Source: Ciona intestinalis
Taxonomy: Eukaryota; Chordata; Ascidiacea; Phlebobranchia; Cionidae
NCBI RefSeq assembly: GCF_000224145.3
Contig: NC_020166.2
Coordinates: forward strand, 4,120,939 to 4,184,938
Direction of reading: 5' to 3'
DNA: 64,000 nt
Under the pieces are notes generated by a model, which was not told the DNA's origin, did no database searches, and saw only the letters and a program-made list of their open reading frames with translations. This document shows positions 46,392 through 58,500 of the stretch, piece by piece (position 1 is the first letter of the stretch; each line of letters begins with the position of its first letter). Made by a program: the position numbers and the translations under genes.

Positions 46392-46640
46392 TATAGTAGG
46401 GTGGGGGAAGATGGGACATTTTGTCAATAAAGTTACAGAATTATTCGACAGTATTATCACGACTTTATAAAACGCGCGTCAAAGCCGATTACTGATTTTA
46501 AATATTAAAAAAATATGTAAAATAGAAACAGTATATTTTGAACAGGTAAAAAATGCGAAATAGTAAAGTGCTCATTTTGAATGCTTTTTTGAATTTGGCA
46601 ATATGTGCTTAAGTGTCCCATCTTCCCCCACTGTACTATA
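46392..46640 (-). mobile_element. TIR-MITE, long subfamily copy
   Basis: Left end TATAGTAGGGTGGGGGAAGA, right end CATCTTCCCCCACTGTACTA. The core (GACAGTATTATCACGACTTT, AAAAAATATGTAAAATAGAA) is the one seen in reverse at 13780-13880, linking the short MITEs to the inverted-duplication sequence. Confidence 0.8.
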
Positions 46641-46772
46641 TAAGAGAGCGGGGGAAGACGGGCTCCCTAAGGCGGCTTCACACTACAGGCGCTGACGATT
46701 GTTTTTTATCATCAAATGGGGAACCGTAAAAGATATTTATAAAGTAGGCCCACATTGCCCACCCTACTATAT
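46638..46772. mobile_element. Short internally deleted TIR-MITE abutting the previous one
   Basis: TATAAGAGAGCGGGGGAAGA at the left and TTGCCCACCCTACTATATA at the right; only about 90 bp between ends. It ends a few bases from the last recognised exon of the neighbouring minus-strand gene. Confidence 0.7.
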
Positions 46773-46789
46773 AGCTAAAACAATCTTAC

Positions 46790-49235
46790 CACCGAACAAA
46801 CAAAATGAAGGTGAGCTAAAACAAGAACAGATGTAATGAATTTTAAAGTGACGATTTCCATGTTCATTTCGTGGGGAAGTAGCGCAAATATTGATGCTAG
46901 AGAGCAAGCGACGACTGTCATCTTGATTGGTGGACATGTAGAGTCGACCATTTGGTTGACAATTAAATCAATCTGTTGAAAACAGAAAAATGTAGTAAAT
47001 TCAATTTCTAACACTTACCCCATAATTACACTAATATCGCACGCGACGACGCTAGTCAGCAGAAAGAACCACCGAGGATGAAGTTGTAATATATTTGATG
47101 GAGAAAAGTACGCCCACGCCGTTAAAAAAATGAACGCGACAATCGGAGATATCAGCGGAACAAACATTTTCATTTTTGAAATTTTACACCCACGCTTAGA
47201 ACAGCTGTAACAAAATATAAAGGACTCGGTTATATTATTTCCCTGTCGAGACCAGACAAATACTTGATATACTTTACCAATAAATAGTGTAGCAACTGCC
47301 GAAGAATGAGGTGAACGGTATAACTGTAAGTTATAATATTTTGTAAACTAAGATATTTTGTTATCCGCGATTACAAAAACTGCTCATATATATTTACATT
47401 TAATTAACAGTCTTAAAAAATCTTTAATTGAGAAATAACCCAGAATGTTTTCCTGAAGGGCGAATGGTCCGAAGAATCCTGCCAACAAGTACATTAGAAT
47501 CAACGCCTAAAATAGAAAAATATACATAGTTATTTTGTAGTGCCATAAAAATATCCACCTATTTTTGTCTCTTCAGTTACAGTATAGCGAAGATTTTCAA
47601 AAAAGAGAAATAAACGTCAAAAAGACAGGATTCACCGCGAGAAAACGTTTGTCGTTAGTATTCGCGCTTTTTACAGTTAAAAATATCAATAATTGAATGA
47701 AAATCGTGGTCGCTACATCTAAAGCTGAGAACTTGTCATTTATGTTTATATAGTCGAAAATTAAACTTCTAATAAGCAAAGGTTTGCATATAGAGACAAT
47801 ATATACCCGGACAATGTAAGTTAAGAATTAGTTTATCAAATCCAACTCTAAAGTTTCTAGTTACCTAAAATATTAAATTACTTTGGTTTTAGTAGATATA
47901 ATAGTCAGCCATTAACTCACCAGCAATCCAGAATCCATTCCCAACGGTAGATTAACAACCCCTGTGACGTATTTTTCCCAGTATATTAGGAAGAAGGTAA
48001 ATGAAAACACAACCAGTATGAGATATGCGTAGAAAGCTGTTAGGATAAAAACTATATAAACAAGATATTATACACTTGCGGTAGTGGCGTATAGTAGAGT
48101 GGGGGAAGATGGAACACCTTTTCATTTTATTTTCTCGTTCCATTTGCTGGCGTATAACTGTGCAAATAAAATTGAGCATCGCGGGATAAAAGCGTTCATT
48201 TTTCATGCGTGTGTGCAATTATTTTAGTCCCCCTATATGTGCATATGTGCAAAAGTATATCACATCATACTCGTGTTAGCTTAACCATCCTTATGGACAT
48301 CCAGGGCCTACTCAAATATATCGTGTAGGTCATGGACCACCGTACAACTTACGTTGTACTTCATGCATGCCGAATAAAGCAATTACAGTGGAAACATGAA
48401 GCAATCCGTTCCAAGCATCGAAACCATGGTCAAACAGCTCCCCCAGCGGTGACGACGTACCTGTCCTGCGAGCTTGTATACCATCGCACCCATCTATTAC
48501 GAATAAAACATTTAATTATGTTACTCTGCTCTTATTGTCTTTTTAAATATTGAGGCCAGCTTCCTATTTTTAAGAACCTAATGTTTTAAGACCCTATATA
48601 CACATATAAGGAGTTATATGAAGAAGTCACAATTCCGGCGCCGTGGCAAAGTGGTTAGCGCGCCTGCCTATAATCCAGAGGTAAAGTAAGTTACAATCAT
48701 TCATTCACATTCATATCTTACCAAGGGTATAGTAGGTGAACACGCAAAATGCAACAGCGAGCCACACCCATTGAGGTACCGGTGCCACGTGGGTTTCTTT
48801 ATCAAGAGAAAAATCTGGATCGTAGTAAGCAACTATTGAAAACCCCGCCATCGAAAACGCGAAGCTCAATGTTGATATTAAATTGGGGGCAAGCCAAAGG
48901 GGTAAGCACTGTATAAACCAAATTAGTTGCGGATAAGTATATTATATACCAAATAATAGCATCAAAACAATTTTAAACATACCTCAACAAGTCGTGTATG
49001 GAAAGGGCTCAAAATATAATTGTAGAAAGACGTATTGACACCTTTGTACTGCAACAATACAAATTAAAAAATGGTTCTCTTTCTAAATAATTTGCGCATA
49101 CCATAACTAATTTGCACATTAGCTCACCATACAACGTTATTTAAACACAATAAGTGTTCCGTTTACCGGAGAATTATACAGAATACATACCCGGTATAAT
49201 TTCAGAGGTTCCACCTGCAAAGGTTTCAAGTACAT
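46790..49235 (-). CDS. Ethanolaminephosphotransferase paralog (SELENOI-like), possibly defective
   Basis: Nine exons, minus strand: 49235-49191, 49048-48983, 48908-48722, 48493-48353, 48036-47921, 47506-47398, 47323-47278, 47204-47019 and 46972-46790. Exon sizes 45/66/187/141/116/109/46/186/183 mirror the plus-strand gene (45/69/190/141/116/106/49/181/183). The catalytic motif is intact: [15 protein letters not shown] then [10 protein letters not shown]. Other matches are [28 protein letters not shown] and [13 protein letters not shown]. The junction from exon 8 (ends ATGGG before GTAAGT) to exon 9 (starts ATTGATTTA) does not keep frame with the visible GT/AG sites. Exon 9 ends GTG before GTAAGA like its paralog, but no clear tenth exon follows; read-through would end VVRLF. 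It may be functional with an unseen splice choice, or decaying. Confidence 0.8.
48089..48150 (+). mobile_element. TIR-MITE left-end fragment in an intron
   Basis: ATAGTAGAGTGGGGGAAGAT followed by CATTTTATTTTCTCGTTCCA; the rest of the element is absent. Confidence 0.75.
48635..48692 (+). mobile_element. SINE head fragment in an intron
   Basis: GGCGCCGTGGCAAAGTGGTT followed by AGCGCGCCTGCCTATAA and CCAGAGGTAA; truncated before the B box. Confidence 0.65.
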
Positions 49236-49508
49236 GTTGCATTCGATAACTTAAATTAATGTTTCTCAGTAGCTTGCTTATTCAAATAACATTACTTAAT
49301 ATTGCAGGAAATTAATACGATACATGATACTTGTGACGTTAATTTCCGTAAATTAATATGTATCCTCTACGTAGTATCGTATAATACTGGCAATAAATTC
49401 ATATACAATAAACAAGTGGTTGCTTGGACATTTCTGTTGTTCCCTTAGTTAAATATATGACAGTAACTTGTATAAATACTCGCTTATAGATCTCTTGCGT
49501 TCGCTTCT

Positions 49509-49556
49509 CTACCACCATAGATACCTAAACATATGTTTAGGTATCTATGCTACCAC
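49509..49556 (+). mobile_element. 34-bp perfect palindrome with 7-bp direct repeats
   Basis: The palindrome 49516-49549 has the half CATAGATACCTAAACAT, with no mismatch and no spacer. CTACCAC flanks it on both sides (49509-49515, 49550-49556), as expected for a small insertion with target duplication. It lies about 280 bp upstream of the minus-strand phosphotransferase start. Confidence 0.8.
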
Positions 49557-49706
49557 TAACTTAATGATGGCATGACTTATTACATCAGCAAAACTGCGAG
49601 TTTGTGGGATGTAACGAAGTTTTAAGTATAACGCAATAGTGTCTCATTTGATATTTGTTGGAGGGCGTTAGCTGCTGCTGAGTAACTGTTGTTCCAAATG
49701 AACATT

Positions 49707-49938
49707 TTATTCATTCGAGACTCTGCAGACACAAACAGTGTTTGTTGGCTTACTACGTTTTGGTCGTCCAGTCTTAATGTTTAAGTTGTTCTGAGGTTTT
49801 AATGCATTCATGTTATATGCTTGATTCGATTTACAAATTGCAGTGACATTGTCCGTTTCTTCCCTAAATAATCCAGAACACGCATTTTTACTTTTACCAG
49901 ACATGAATGTAACTTGCTTTATGTCGGAAACGTGGGGC
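49707..49938 (-). CDS. Possible terminal exon of an unidentified minus-strand gene
   Basis: An open frame follows a TTTTCAG acceptor at 49939-49945 and runs 77 codons (PHVSDIKQVTFMSGK... KTGRPKRSKPTNT) to a TAA whose bases overlap an AATAAA at 49711-49706. Composition is coding-like, with a basic GRPKRSKP patch, but I recognise no family and found no upstream exon. It could be chance. Confidence 0.25.
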
Positions 49939-50029
49939 CTGAAAACGACAGTCGTTATACCACGGGGGTTCTGTTTCATACACCTTGTGCCAGCTTACGA
50001 GTTGCCATTTCTTTATGTATGGATGATAC

Positions 50030-50190
50030 TTTGGACAACTCATCAGTGACCACTGGGTTGGAGCAATTGGATGTTAACTCTCTTGCCTAAGGATACATAC
50101 GCCCACAATGGTAGCAGCGACGAGCCTTAAACCCAGCATCACCTCCGGGTTATAGGCAGGGGCGCTAACCAATTTGCCACGGCGCCGGAT
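50030..50190 (-). mobile_element. tRNA-derived SINE, minus strand
   Basis: The reverse complement begins CCGGCGCCGTGGCAAATTGG then TTAGCGCCCCTGCCTATAA, carries GGGTTTAAGGCTCGTCGCTG, and ends CAACCCAGTGGTCACTGATG. Almost full length. Confidence 0.75.
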
Positions 50191-52539
50191 ATGGTGTAGT
50201 TTTAAGTGTTAAGGACAAACACTATTATTATTTGTATCATTACTATTGCATGTCTATAGCTTATTTTTGCTTTATATTAAAATTTATGCTTACTTTGAAA
50301 CAGATACTCTTTAATGTTTTAATAACTATTCACCGCAACGTGGCGCTAAAGAATAATGTAGGATTGTAGGTAGAAGCGGTTGTCCGAGTGGTGTGTACAT
50401 GTCATACATTAAAGCGAGGTTTACAAGTTCGTTCCCAAATTTATTTGACCCAGAATTATATTTTTAGTATGTTTTATTGATGTATAGTATTTGCGCATTT
50501 GTCATTATAATACTGTGACTTTGTATTCATCGTGAAACCTGTTTGACGTTTCATTGTATGTTGAAATCTTGGCCGTGGGGCTTACTTTAATTCTATAGCA
50601 CAGAAATATAAATCGGAATTTTCATTTTTTTATTTAGTTCGGTTGATCCATTGACAAACATGGTGTTATAATGCTCGACACAGGAAATCAACAGTTTGAT
50701 TTCGACGGTGGTAATGACGTATTGCTGATTTAGGCGCTATTGAATGTGTGTGACGTCATACTGTGACGCAATATGTGTTGGTAAAACAATGAGTTGACAT
50801 GCGTGAATGAAGAGAACTGTCCACGTGTATTTCAACGTGTTTGACTTTTTACTATGAGCGTCACGGGGAAGTTCGTAAGTCTCATTGAGTTGTTTAATTT
50901 TGCTAAGTAATTCGACGTTTATTTGCAAAGGAAATAGTATCCAACCCACGTCTTTACTTATGCTTCTCCAATTAACTTGACTATTGTGTCGTCACACAGA
51001 ACCTTATTGTTCGGTCACTTGTCTGGTCGCCTGGGAAACTTATATTTTAAACAACCTCACCGGAAAAAGTACTTCAAAGGTTTCAATCTCAGTATCACAT
51101 GAAGAGAGCCATGGCTTTCCGCTGCCATTCCACTATAATTGTCCGAATAAGCAGTAGTAACTAAATAAAAAAACTAACACGACTCACCGAATGAGAATGC
51201 GAATATGGTTGTTCCCAGTCTTAATTATGCGCTTTAGTCTACGACTCTACGGTGTATACATTTGTCACAGTTAATGACGTTCAGCATGATCTGTGGCGTA
51301 GTTGCAGTTCTCAATGTTAAAGACTTTGTTTTGCTGTGGTCCGTGTTGAGTATAATTTGTATATATGCAGTCTAAAACTCTAGATAAAGGATTGCATATG
51401 TTCAGAGACAATGATTTAAATTTAAGCAATGGCATTATAGATTGATTATTTGTGGCTGTGTATTGAAAACTCTATAAACAAGTTCGGAACGCGAACCACA
51501 CTAAAGAAATTCATGTGATTGGCATACTACGATGGTTGGTCTATTTAATTGAAACAACAGATTTGACTTGAGGTGTGATAGACTATAGCATCACTGTTGT
51601 GGTATTGGCTCGACCATGGTAAGTAAAGAAAAGTTGTTCGGACTTCAGCGTTGGTCTATTGGATTATGTGGATTACGTATATTGTAAGGAAGATTTACGA
51701 TTTAAGTCGAGTTAGTCTTTGGTGCATTAAAGTGCCAGTTAGGTGACGGTTATTCTCAGATTGTCGGCGCCGTTTCTAAAGTGGCTTTGGTTAATATAGG
51801 AGTGCAGAAATTCTCTATAAAAAAAAACTATTTGATTAAAACCGAAAAGTTTTTCCCCGTAAAGCAGACGGTATGATGGTTTTAATCTTTAATCCCACAC
51901 ATCTCAGTCTCGTGGATGACGTGGGCCACTGATGTAAAAGAAAACGAGCAAAAAAAAGTCGCGGCAATTTAAAAGGAAGTTTCCAAGAGCTCTGGCTGTC
52001 AAACTGCCAAGCAATAGATTTTACTTAATGAGACTTGTAATACCCAAGCGTTTAAGAAAAATTAAGCCGATAATCATACGTCTTGACAGATGTTTAGTAT
52101 AAGGTTGAGATAATCTTGTATAGATTGATCTGATTCGAAACTCGGTTTAGGCTACCTAATCATTGTTTTAAAAATCGAACAATTATTATACAGCCATCAG
52201 ATACAAAAATTGCGAATTTGTAGAATAGTTAAGTTTACTTGTATTGACTTTCTAAAAGAGTTAAGAGAGCATATTTTCGCCTATATATGTTTAAAAGGTT
52301 ACCAAGAGAAATATGTCGCAGTGTGAGTCAAGCTGATGTATTTATACCCTTCAGTATATTTATTTGCAGAATATATTGGCTAAAGTTTAATATATAATTC
52401 CTATATTAAAAAAGTAACGAACAATGGAAAAATGATAAATAAAGAGTGGAAAAATGCGCATTATTATAGGTGGTGGGTTTTATGTGAGAAATTACCGGGT
52501 CAGTATAATTAACTGAAAGTAGAAGTACCGTTTTTTGTA
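50191..52539. other. Intergenic, nothing firmly recognised
   Basis: A tRNA-like stretch near 50372-50445 (GCGGTTGTCCGAGTGGTGTG with AGTTCGTTCCC downstream) may be a decayed Leu/Ser-type tRNA or SINE head. A minus frame at 50949-50737 is coding-like but has no splice support. Confidence 0.35.
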
Positions 52540-52723
52540 TATAGTTAGGTAGGGGGAGATGGGACACCTTTAGTACATAATATCTAAATATCCTGACCGT
52601 GTTTAAACAATTAACACCGGCCACGGGATTCGTGAGAATACGGTTTTATAACTCTTTTTTACTACCAAATGGAACGAGAAAATAGAATGAAAAGGTGTCC
52701 CATCTTCACCCACCCCACTGTAT
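52540..52723 (-). mobile_element. TIR-MITE copy
   Basis: Left end TATAGTTAGGTAGGGGGAGA, right end GGTGTCCCATCTTCACCCAC then CCCACTGTA; reversed core. Confidence 0.85.
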
Positions 52724-55573
52724 CTTTTATAGTAACAACATTATTGGTTAAGATACAGGCATGCATTTTGTTTAGAAGTGAATAGTGGTATTTTCTCACC
52801 ATATATCAGCTATCTAGAGGTCTCCCCCGTTATTCAATCTTGAAACATATCAGTTTGCGCAATTCAAAATGCATTACCTATTCAGTTATTTAAATTGGAG
52901 GTATCTGCCAATTAAATAGTTGAAATATTCTAGCGGTGGCATGAGACAAAAGTGGCGTATTACGCGTTTATTTTTAACTTCCTGGGCGGCGAGACAACTG
53001 GCCTATTCATAAAAGCGGTTCAACAACAAACACGCTACGTATGCTGCGGTTTGGCCGCATGAAGCTTTGCGGTGTGCAACATACCACGTGCGGTCAAACT
53101 AATAAGATCCTGTTTAAGTGAGGTTGTACGGATTTTGAAAGCCATGTTTTCGTCACCTGCTCAAAGCGGGGATTTAAAGAAACGCGTCGTTAACTTTGGG
53201 TGGGAAAGTCAGTATATCATCGTAACACTGTTTGACAGTGTTGCCCACGCTGCGGCTCTAAGCTTCTAAACTTTAGAGCAGGTATCTAAATTAATCTGCT
53301 TTCCCGATCAAAAATATTACCGTGGGGTGTGTGACTTTAAACAAGTACTACGTTCGAGACAACTTTTAAATAAAACGGGAAACCTATGTTGTAACATGCA
53401 AACGTTAAGAAGGAAACGACATTTCGCCAACACACAAAAAAACGTTTTTGTTTTGAAATGGTTCTTCCTGCTGAATGTTTAGTTTGGAACCCAAATCGCT
53501 CTGCACCTCAATGATATATTTACCGCCTCGTTGCGTTCGCATTGCGGTTTGTCGAGTCTAGCTTAATTATGATGATTCAGTATACTGTCTGAAAAGTACA
53601 GTCACAAAAATCTGACTCAGTGACTTAGTGTTCCCATTGCGTATCTGCACAGGTTCAGAACATATCATTATATCGCAATTTGAGAAGCACTGCAAAAAAT
53701 ACCCGACGCAATTTCACACGGATGGTGAAATATTAGACGGAGAAATTCAAAATCACTCGGTGTAGAATTACCTGCGCATGTCGTTGATATTTGTGTGGGT
53801 GCGAATCATCAAGGGAATAATTAAATTTTGGTAAACGAAAATTTTTAAAGAGAAAGTGCGCCACCAGTTATGGTTTACTTCATAATATTTTATTTGATTT
53901 TCCTATATTTAACTGAAAACGTAGATTCCCTAAAATAGCAGGGCGCCGTGTTTAGATTACAGAGATTATTCATACTTGAGTAGACACGGCCATTTGGGTG
54001 TTCTTCTGCATTTATTCCGAATCAAAAGCTGAACTCCATCCGGTATTTGTTCGGTTAAAGAAAACAATACTCCACAGCTGGTGTGACGTCACATACCTTA
54101 AAAGTTAAAATCAACCAATCACAAAACACACGGTCATTCAACCGAAACATAAAGATGACACCCTTATGTTTTGTGCGAACAAATACAGGCTCCACCAAAA
54201 AGCGATAATTGACCTAACCGTCCAATAAAACTGCAAATCCTTACCGCAAACTGTACAAATAAATGATTTGTTTAAGAAATTTAGTTACTTGCTTTCTTTC
54301 GCTACTTTATCGGTCATTTCTATATTAGAGTAGCGCTCTTGTTGACGTCACAATGTGTACGTCTGAGTGTAAAGTTTAGTCTGCTATCGATGAATTTAGA
54401 TTCATGATGTAATGTTTTGTCGCGGGTTATTGAACACGGGCGATGTCGTGAATGTTAATGTGCTCAAATGGTTAGTTTACCGTGTTAGTGCAAGAAAACA
54501 TGTAATTTAAGATCAGCTTTATTTTAAGTATTTTTTTGCGAGCTAAACGATCACACAAATAAAACGTGTAAACAGTTAAAATTAACACGTCGAAATGTTT
54601 TAAATATTCGCTTACAATTTTATTTTTGTTTTAAAAATTACTTTGACATACAATTAACGTGCCAAAGCGATGGCTTAAATTCCCAAATAGTTCGTCGGTT
54701 TGTCAACAGAGTTGATCTATGGCGGCGTCAAAAACTCACTGTCCAGTGAACCTGTTTGCAAAGATTACGACCCTAAACCTAAACGTAAAGAATGTTTCCC
54801 CAGTCATCGAAGCTATTATGCGAATACGTAAAATTCTTTAACTCTAAATTAACTTTCTCCAGTCTTTCTGACAGTGAAGCGTAATTTAATAAAATAGAAA
54901 CGGTTGTGGAAAAAGAAAACTACGGAATATAATTTATTTATGTCAAATTTCGTGCCAAGTATCGTCAGTCTTGGACTGCGACGATTTGAGAAAGGAAATC
55001 CCATCGGGTAACGTGCATCGGGGAGACCTAAAGACGTGGCTGCCTTCGTTTTCTTTTTTCTGTTCTTTGCACCGGGACTCAGATAACTGAGAGACCAGAA
55101 AAGTAGCCTGTGATTTACGAGCTGCCGACGCGCATTGATAGGTCTGGACAAGAGCTTAGCCTGTTTATTAAGAACGCCGCAATAAATTGACTATGACTGA
55201 TAGAGTGGTTGGAATCGCGCGATAAATAAATGAATCGGTTCGACTTTTCCTATAACCGGGCGGAGATGTAGCATGAAGACTCAGAATTTAAACACAGAGT
55301 TTTCTGTTGTGCGGAATCTTGTAGACGATTAAATAGCTGGGTGTTGAAGTTTCAAGTCGGTTAATTCTGTCAATAGGTCTGTACTATTTTAGAATTTATC
55401 GATGACAAACCTCAGACTTGTCGAGATTTCTTATTGCGATAAGCATAAACTTTTTAAAACGTAAAGGGATAAGGGGACGTTTAAAACGTAAAGGGATTTC
55501 ACCACAATATTTTATTACATATGCACTCGATCAGATACATAGAATTAGGCTCCATACTGTGATTTTCGTTACA
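52724..55573. other. Upstream region of the matrix-protein gene
   Basis: No gene or repeat I can support. The 17-bp direct repeat AACGTAAAGGGAT.. occurs twice at about 55459 and 55482. Confidence 0.4.
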
Positions 55574-58500
55574 ATGAGGAGCCATAGTAAGCTCTTGGTG
55601 TTGGCACTGTCGGTGTTGGTGCTAGGTGCAGTAGCAGAAAATATCTTAACCCCTGGTCTTGTTTTACCCGAAACAAAGATGGACGAAACAGCAAGACACA
55701 GACGACAAAGTGGTGGTAAGTGAGAGCAACAATTAATAGACGCTTTTGTAAACTTAAAATAACTTTCTTTACATCGTTAGTATTACCCGCGTAATCGTCC
55801 AAGTTTTCACCATTATATAAGGTGGGGGAAGATGGGACACCTTTTTATTCTATTTCCTCCTTCCATTTGGCAGTAAACAAGAAACATTCAAAGAATTATA
55901 AGAACATAACCCGACGACTCCCATGAATAGACAGTTGTCAGTTGTTTAAAACACGATTGGGATATTTAGATAATATGTGCTAAAAGTGCCCCGTCTTCTC
56001 CCACCCTGCATATTACAAGTATGATCTTTTTCAGCATATTTTATTTTATTTTTTGTTACAAACGTCAAGCGTGAAACTTAAGATGCCTGATGTTGATTTT
56101 GCGCGTTCCTTGATCACCGAAGAAGAATTTGGAAAGTTGCCGACATCTTGCTTGCACTTCATTTGCATTAAATCTAAACTGTAGCCGCCGTATAAATCGA
56201 GTCTGGCGGTAAAGAAAATAATAGCACACATTGTCCATGGCTGACATGAAAAATATATAAATAACGACGGTTTTTAATTTCCAGTGTAGACGTTCCATTT
56301 CCGGTAAAGAGGTAAACCACGCCTCTGTTGACCGCGGTCATCCGACTAACCGATTTCGCGTAAAGCCGCGTGTCGAATTTGGAACTTAATCTAGCACAAA
56401 TTTTGTAAAACTGGCGACTCTTTTTTAAGTTTAAAATTTAAACCAATAGCCGAAATCCTGCATACGCGAAAATATTTATTATTTATATTCGAAAAAAAAG
56501 TATTATATTCGTAACACCGTAAACATATTTTTCACATCTGTTGTTTTTCGCAGACGTCCATAAATAATTTATCAACATTCGTCTACGATCTTCATGCAAC
56601 CCTCATTCACTTACCCGCCTCGTTGTTTCTTGTGCTTAACGTTTGCACTTCTAGTTTATTTTGATGACACTCCATAAACACAAACCGCGTCTGACGTTGC
56701 CACCGACCACAAAAATTGCTAATCCGAAGGTTAAACGCGGTGCTGTACGTTTCTGAAAACCATTTATACCTTCGGTTAAAACTCTTCTTAAAAGTTTTCG
56801 CATTATTTGTTTATTCTTTCGTGCTGTGGGCGTTTGAACAAGTACTTTATACGCCCATCACCTATTTAAAAATTCCGACCAACATAATGGATAAATTGGT
56901 CCTATCCTAGAAAACTAAATCGTTTGCAAATTTACGCCCTGGTCAAATAAACAATATCAGTGATCACGCTATCCTAAATTAGATGAAAGCGTATCTTGCT
57001 TCATGGTGGTAACTTGAGCCACACCGCATCGAATTATGATAGCCATCGATCGCAGATTAAGCTTAACCGTTTTCTCTACGAAAGAGGATTAGGAAGCTGA
57101 GAGTGAATACAGAGAATTGTTGTGTCTTGTCTGCAATGTGTAAAGACACGCAACCCGCATTAGCTTGCAGATAGCGATGTTTTACGAGATAGCTTGGCAC
57201 AGTGGAGCTGCTTCCACCACCTTTGCTTCCACCACTCGCGCATAGTAGAAGACTCTCCTCCATTACGATCTAATCATTTGTTTTTGTAAGATATAGTGAT
57301 TACTCACGCATACTTACTACCGTATTACCGTATTACACTGGCATGGGCGATTTACATTTAATTTATGTTTGTCAACGACGCGAGGTTAAGCTGTCCAACA
57401 GTGGCAAAGCAATCCAATCTCGCGTAATATACCAGAATACACATTGTAATGCAACGCTTGTCAACACGTGGTGGCACCTACCCAATTTCTTTGATAGACA
57501 GAGGTGTAAGATGATCGAATTTCGCAATCACTGTGTCTCTGTGTGTCTATAAAAACTCAGCGACGAGACTTGCCTCAGCTGAAAATCTCTCAAGGTGAAT
57601 CCCAAGCACGTTCATGGCACCTCGCTTTGTCATTGTATATCGCCAGTTTGGGGTAATTTAAATTGCTCGCTACTAAGCAGCGCTTCGTATAAGTGTCGAC
57701 GGCGCTCCCTCTGCGGTTCTGTGTCAACCTGCATTGTCATAACAAAGCGTGGAACACGCAGCTGCCAAAATTTCGCAGCGAAATGTTTCAGTCCTACAAA
57801 CCCACACTTACGCATTTCATCGCAGATGGCACGGTCGCCTCCGGCTTATTTATCCCAAGCAAACATTTGGTGCGACACCCTCACATTCCCTGCGAAGGGT
57901 AAAAAACGCGGTAAAAAGGTTTCTATAAATAAAACGCTGGTAACGATTTTTTTTTTGTATCAGGTAAATTCTTCCCTTGTTTGGTGAAAAGCGATCGGTA
58001 ATTTTACCAAAACATTTGAAAACTGCTTGACATAATTCACCCCAAGAAGATATCGCTTTCTTTGTCCCAGTTTTAACCTCAAACGACCTTAAACTTTCGA
58101 ACGACAACTGAAACCGCGGTGAACCAACCCGCACAAGTTCTCTCCTTTGTTGTCCTGTTGACCATATTTGGGTGTCTAGACTATTAACCCACGTCATAAT
58201 TCAATGACGTAAGAGGTAAAGCGCACGCGAGGGGCCTACGACATTAAGAAAGATACAATCACGTCTTCACTGGGCGCATTCCGCAAAAAAAGTAGTTGAA
58301 AGCAGGTACAGATTTTTAACATGCAAAGTTACACTCACATAACTAAGACGTTCTATTTTTGAACGAATGTGACGCACATGCTGCTGATCAGACGGGAGGT
58401 TGTCTTCCTGAGATTATCGTATAAGCGCTAAACAAGGTTGAAAGCGACAGTCGTCCTCTTTTGTCTGCCGCAAACTATTTTTTTTGTTCACAACAAAAAA

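Noticed and set aside
50372-50445. tRNA-like sequence (GCGGTTGTCCGAGTGGTGTG)
   Set aside because: The acceptor stem and anticodon arm do not pair, so it is not called a tRNA gene.
50737-50949. 70-codon minus frame with coding-like composition
   Set aside because: No acceptor or donor in phase and no link to the possible exon at 49707-49938.
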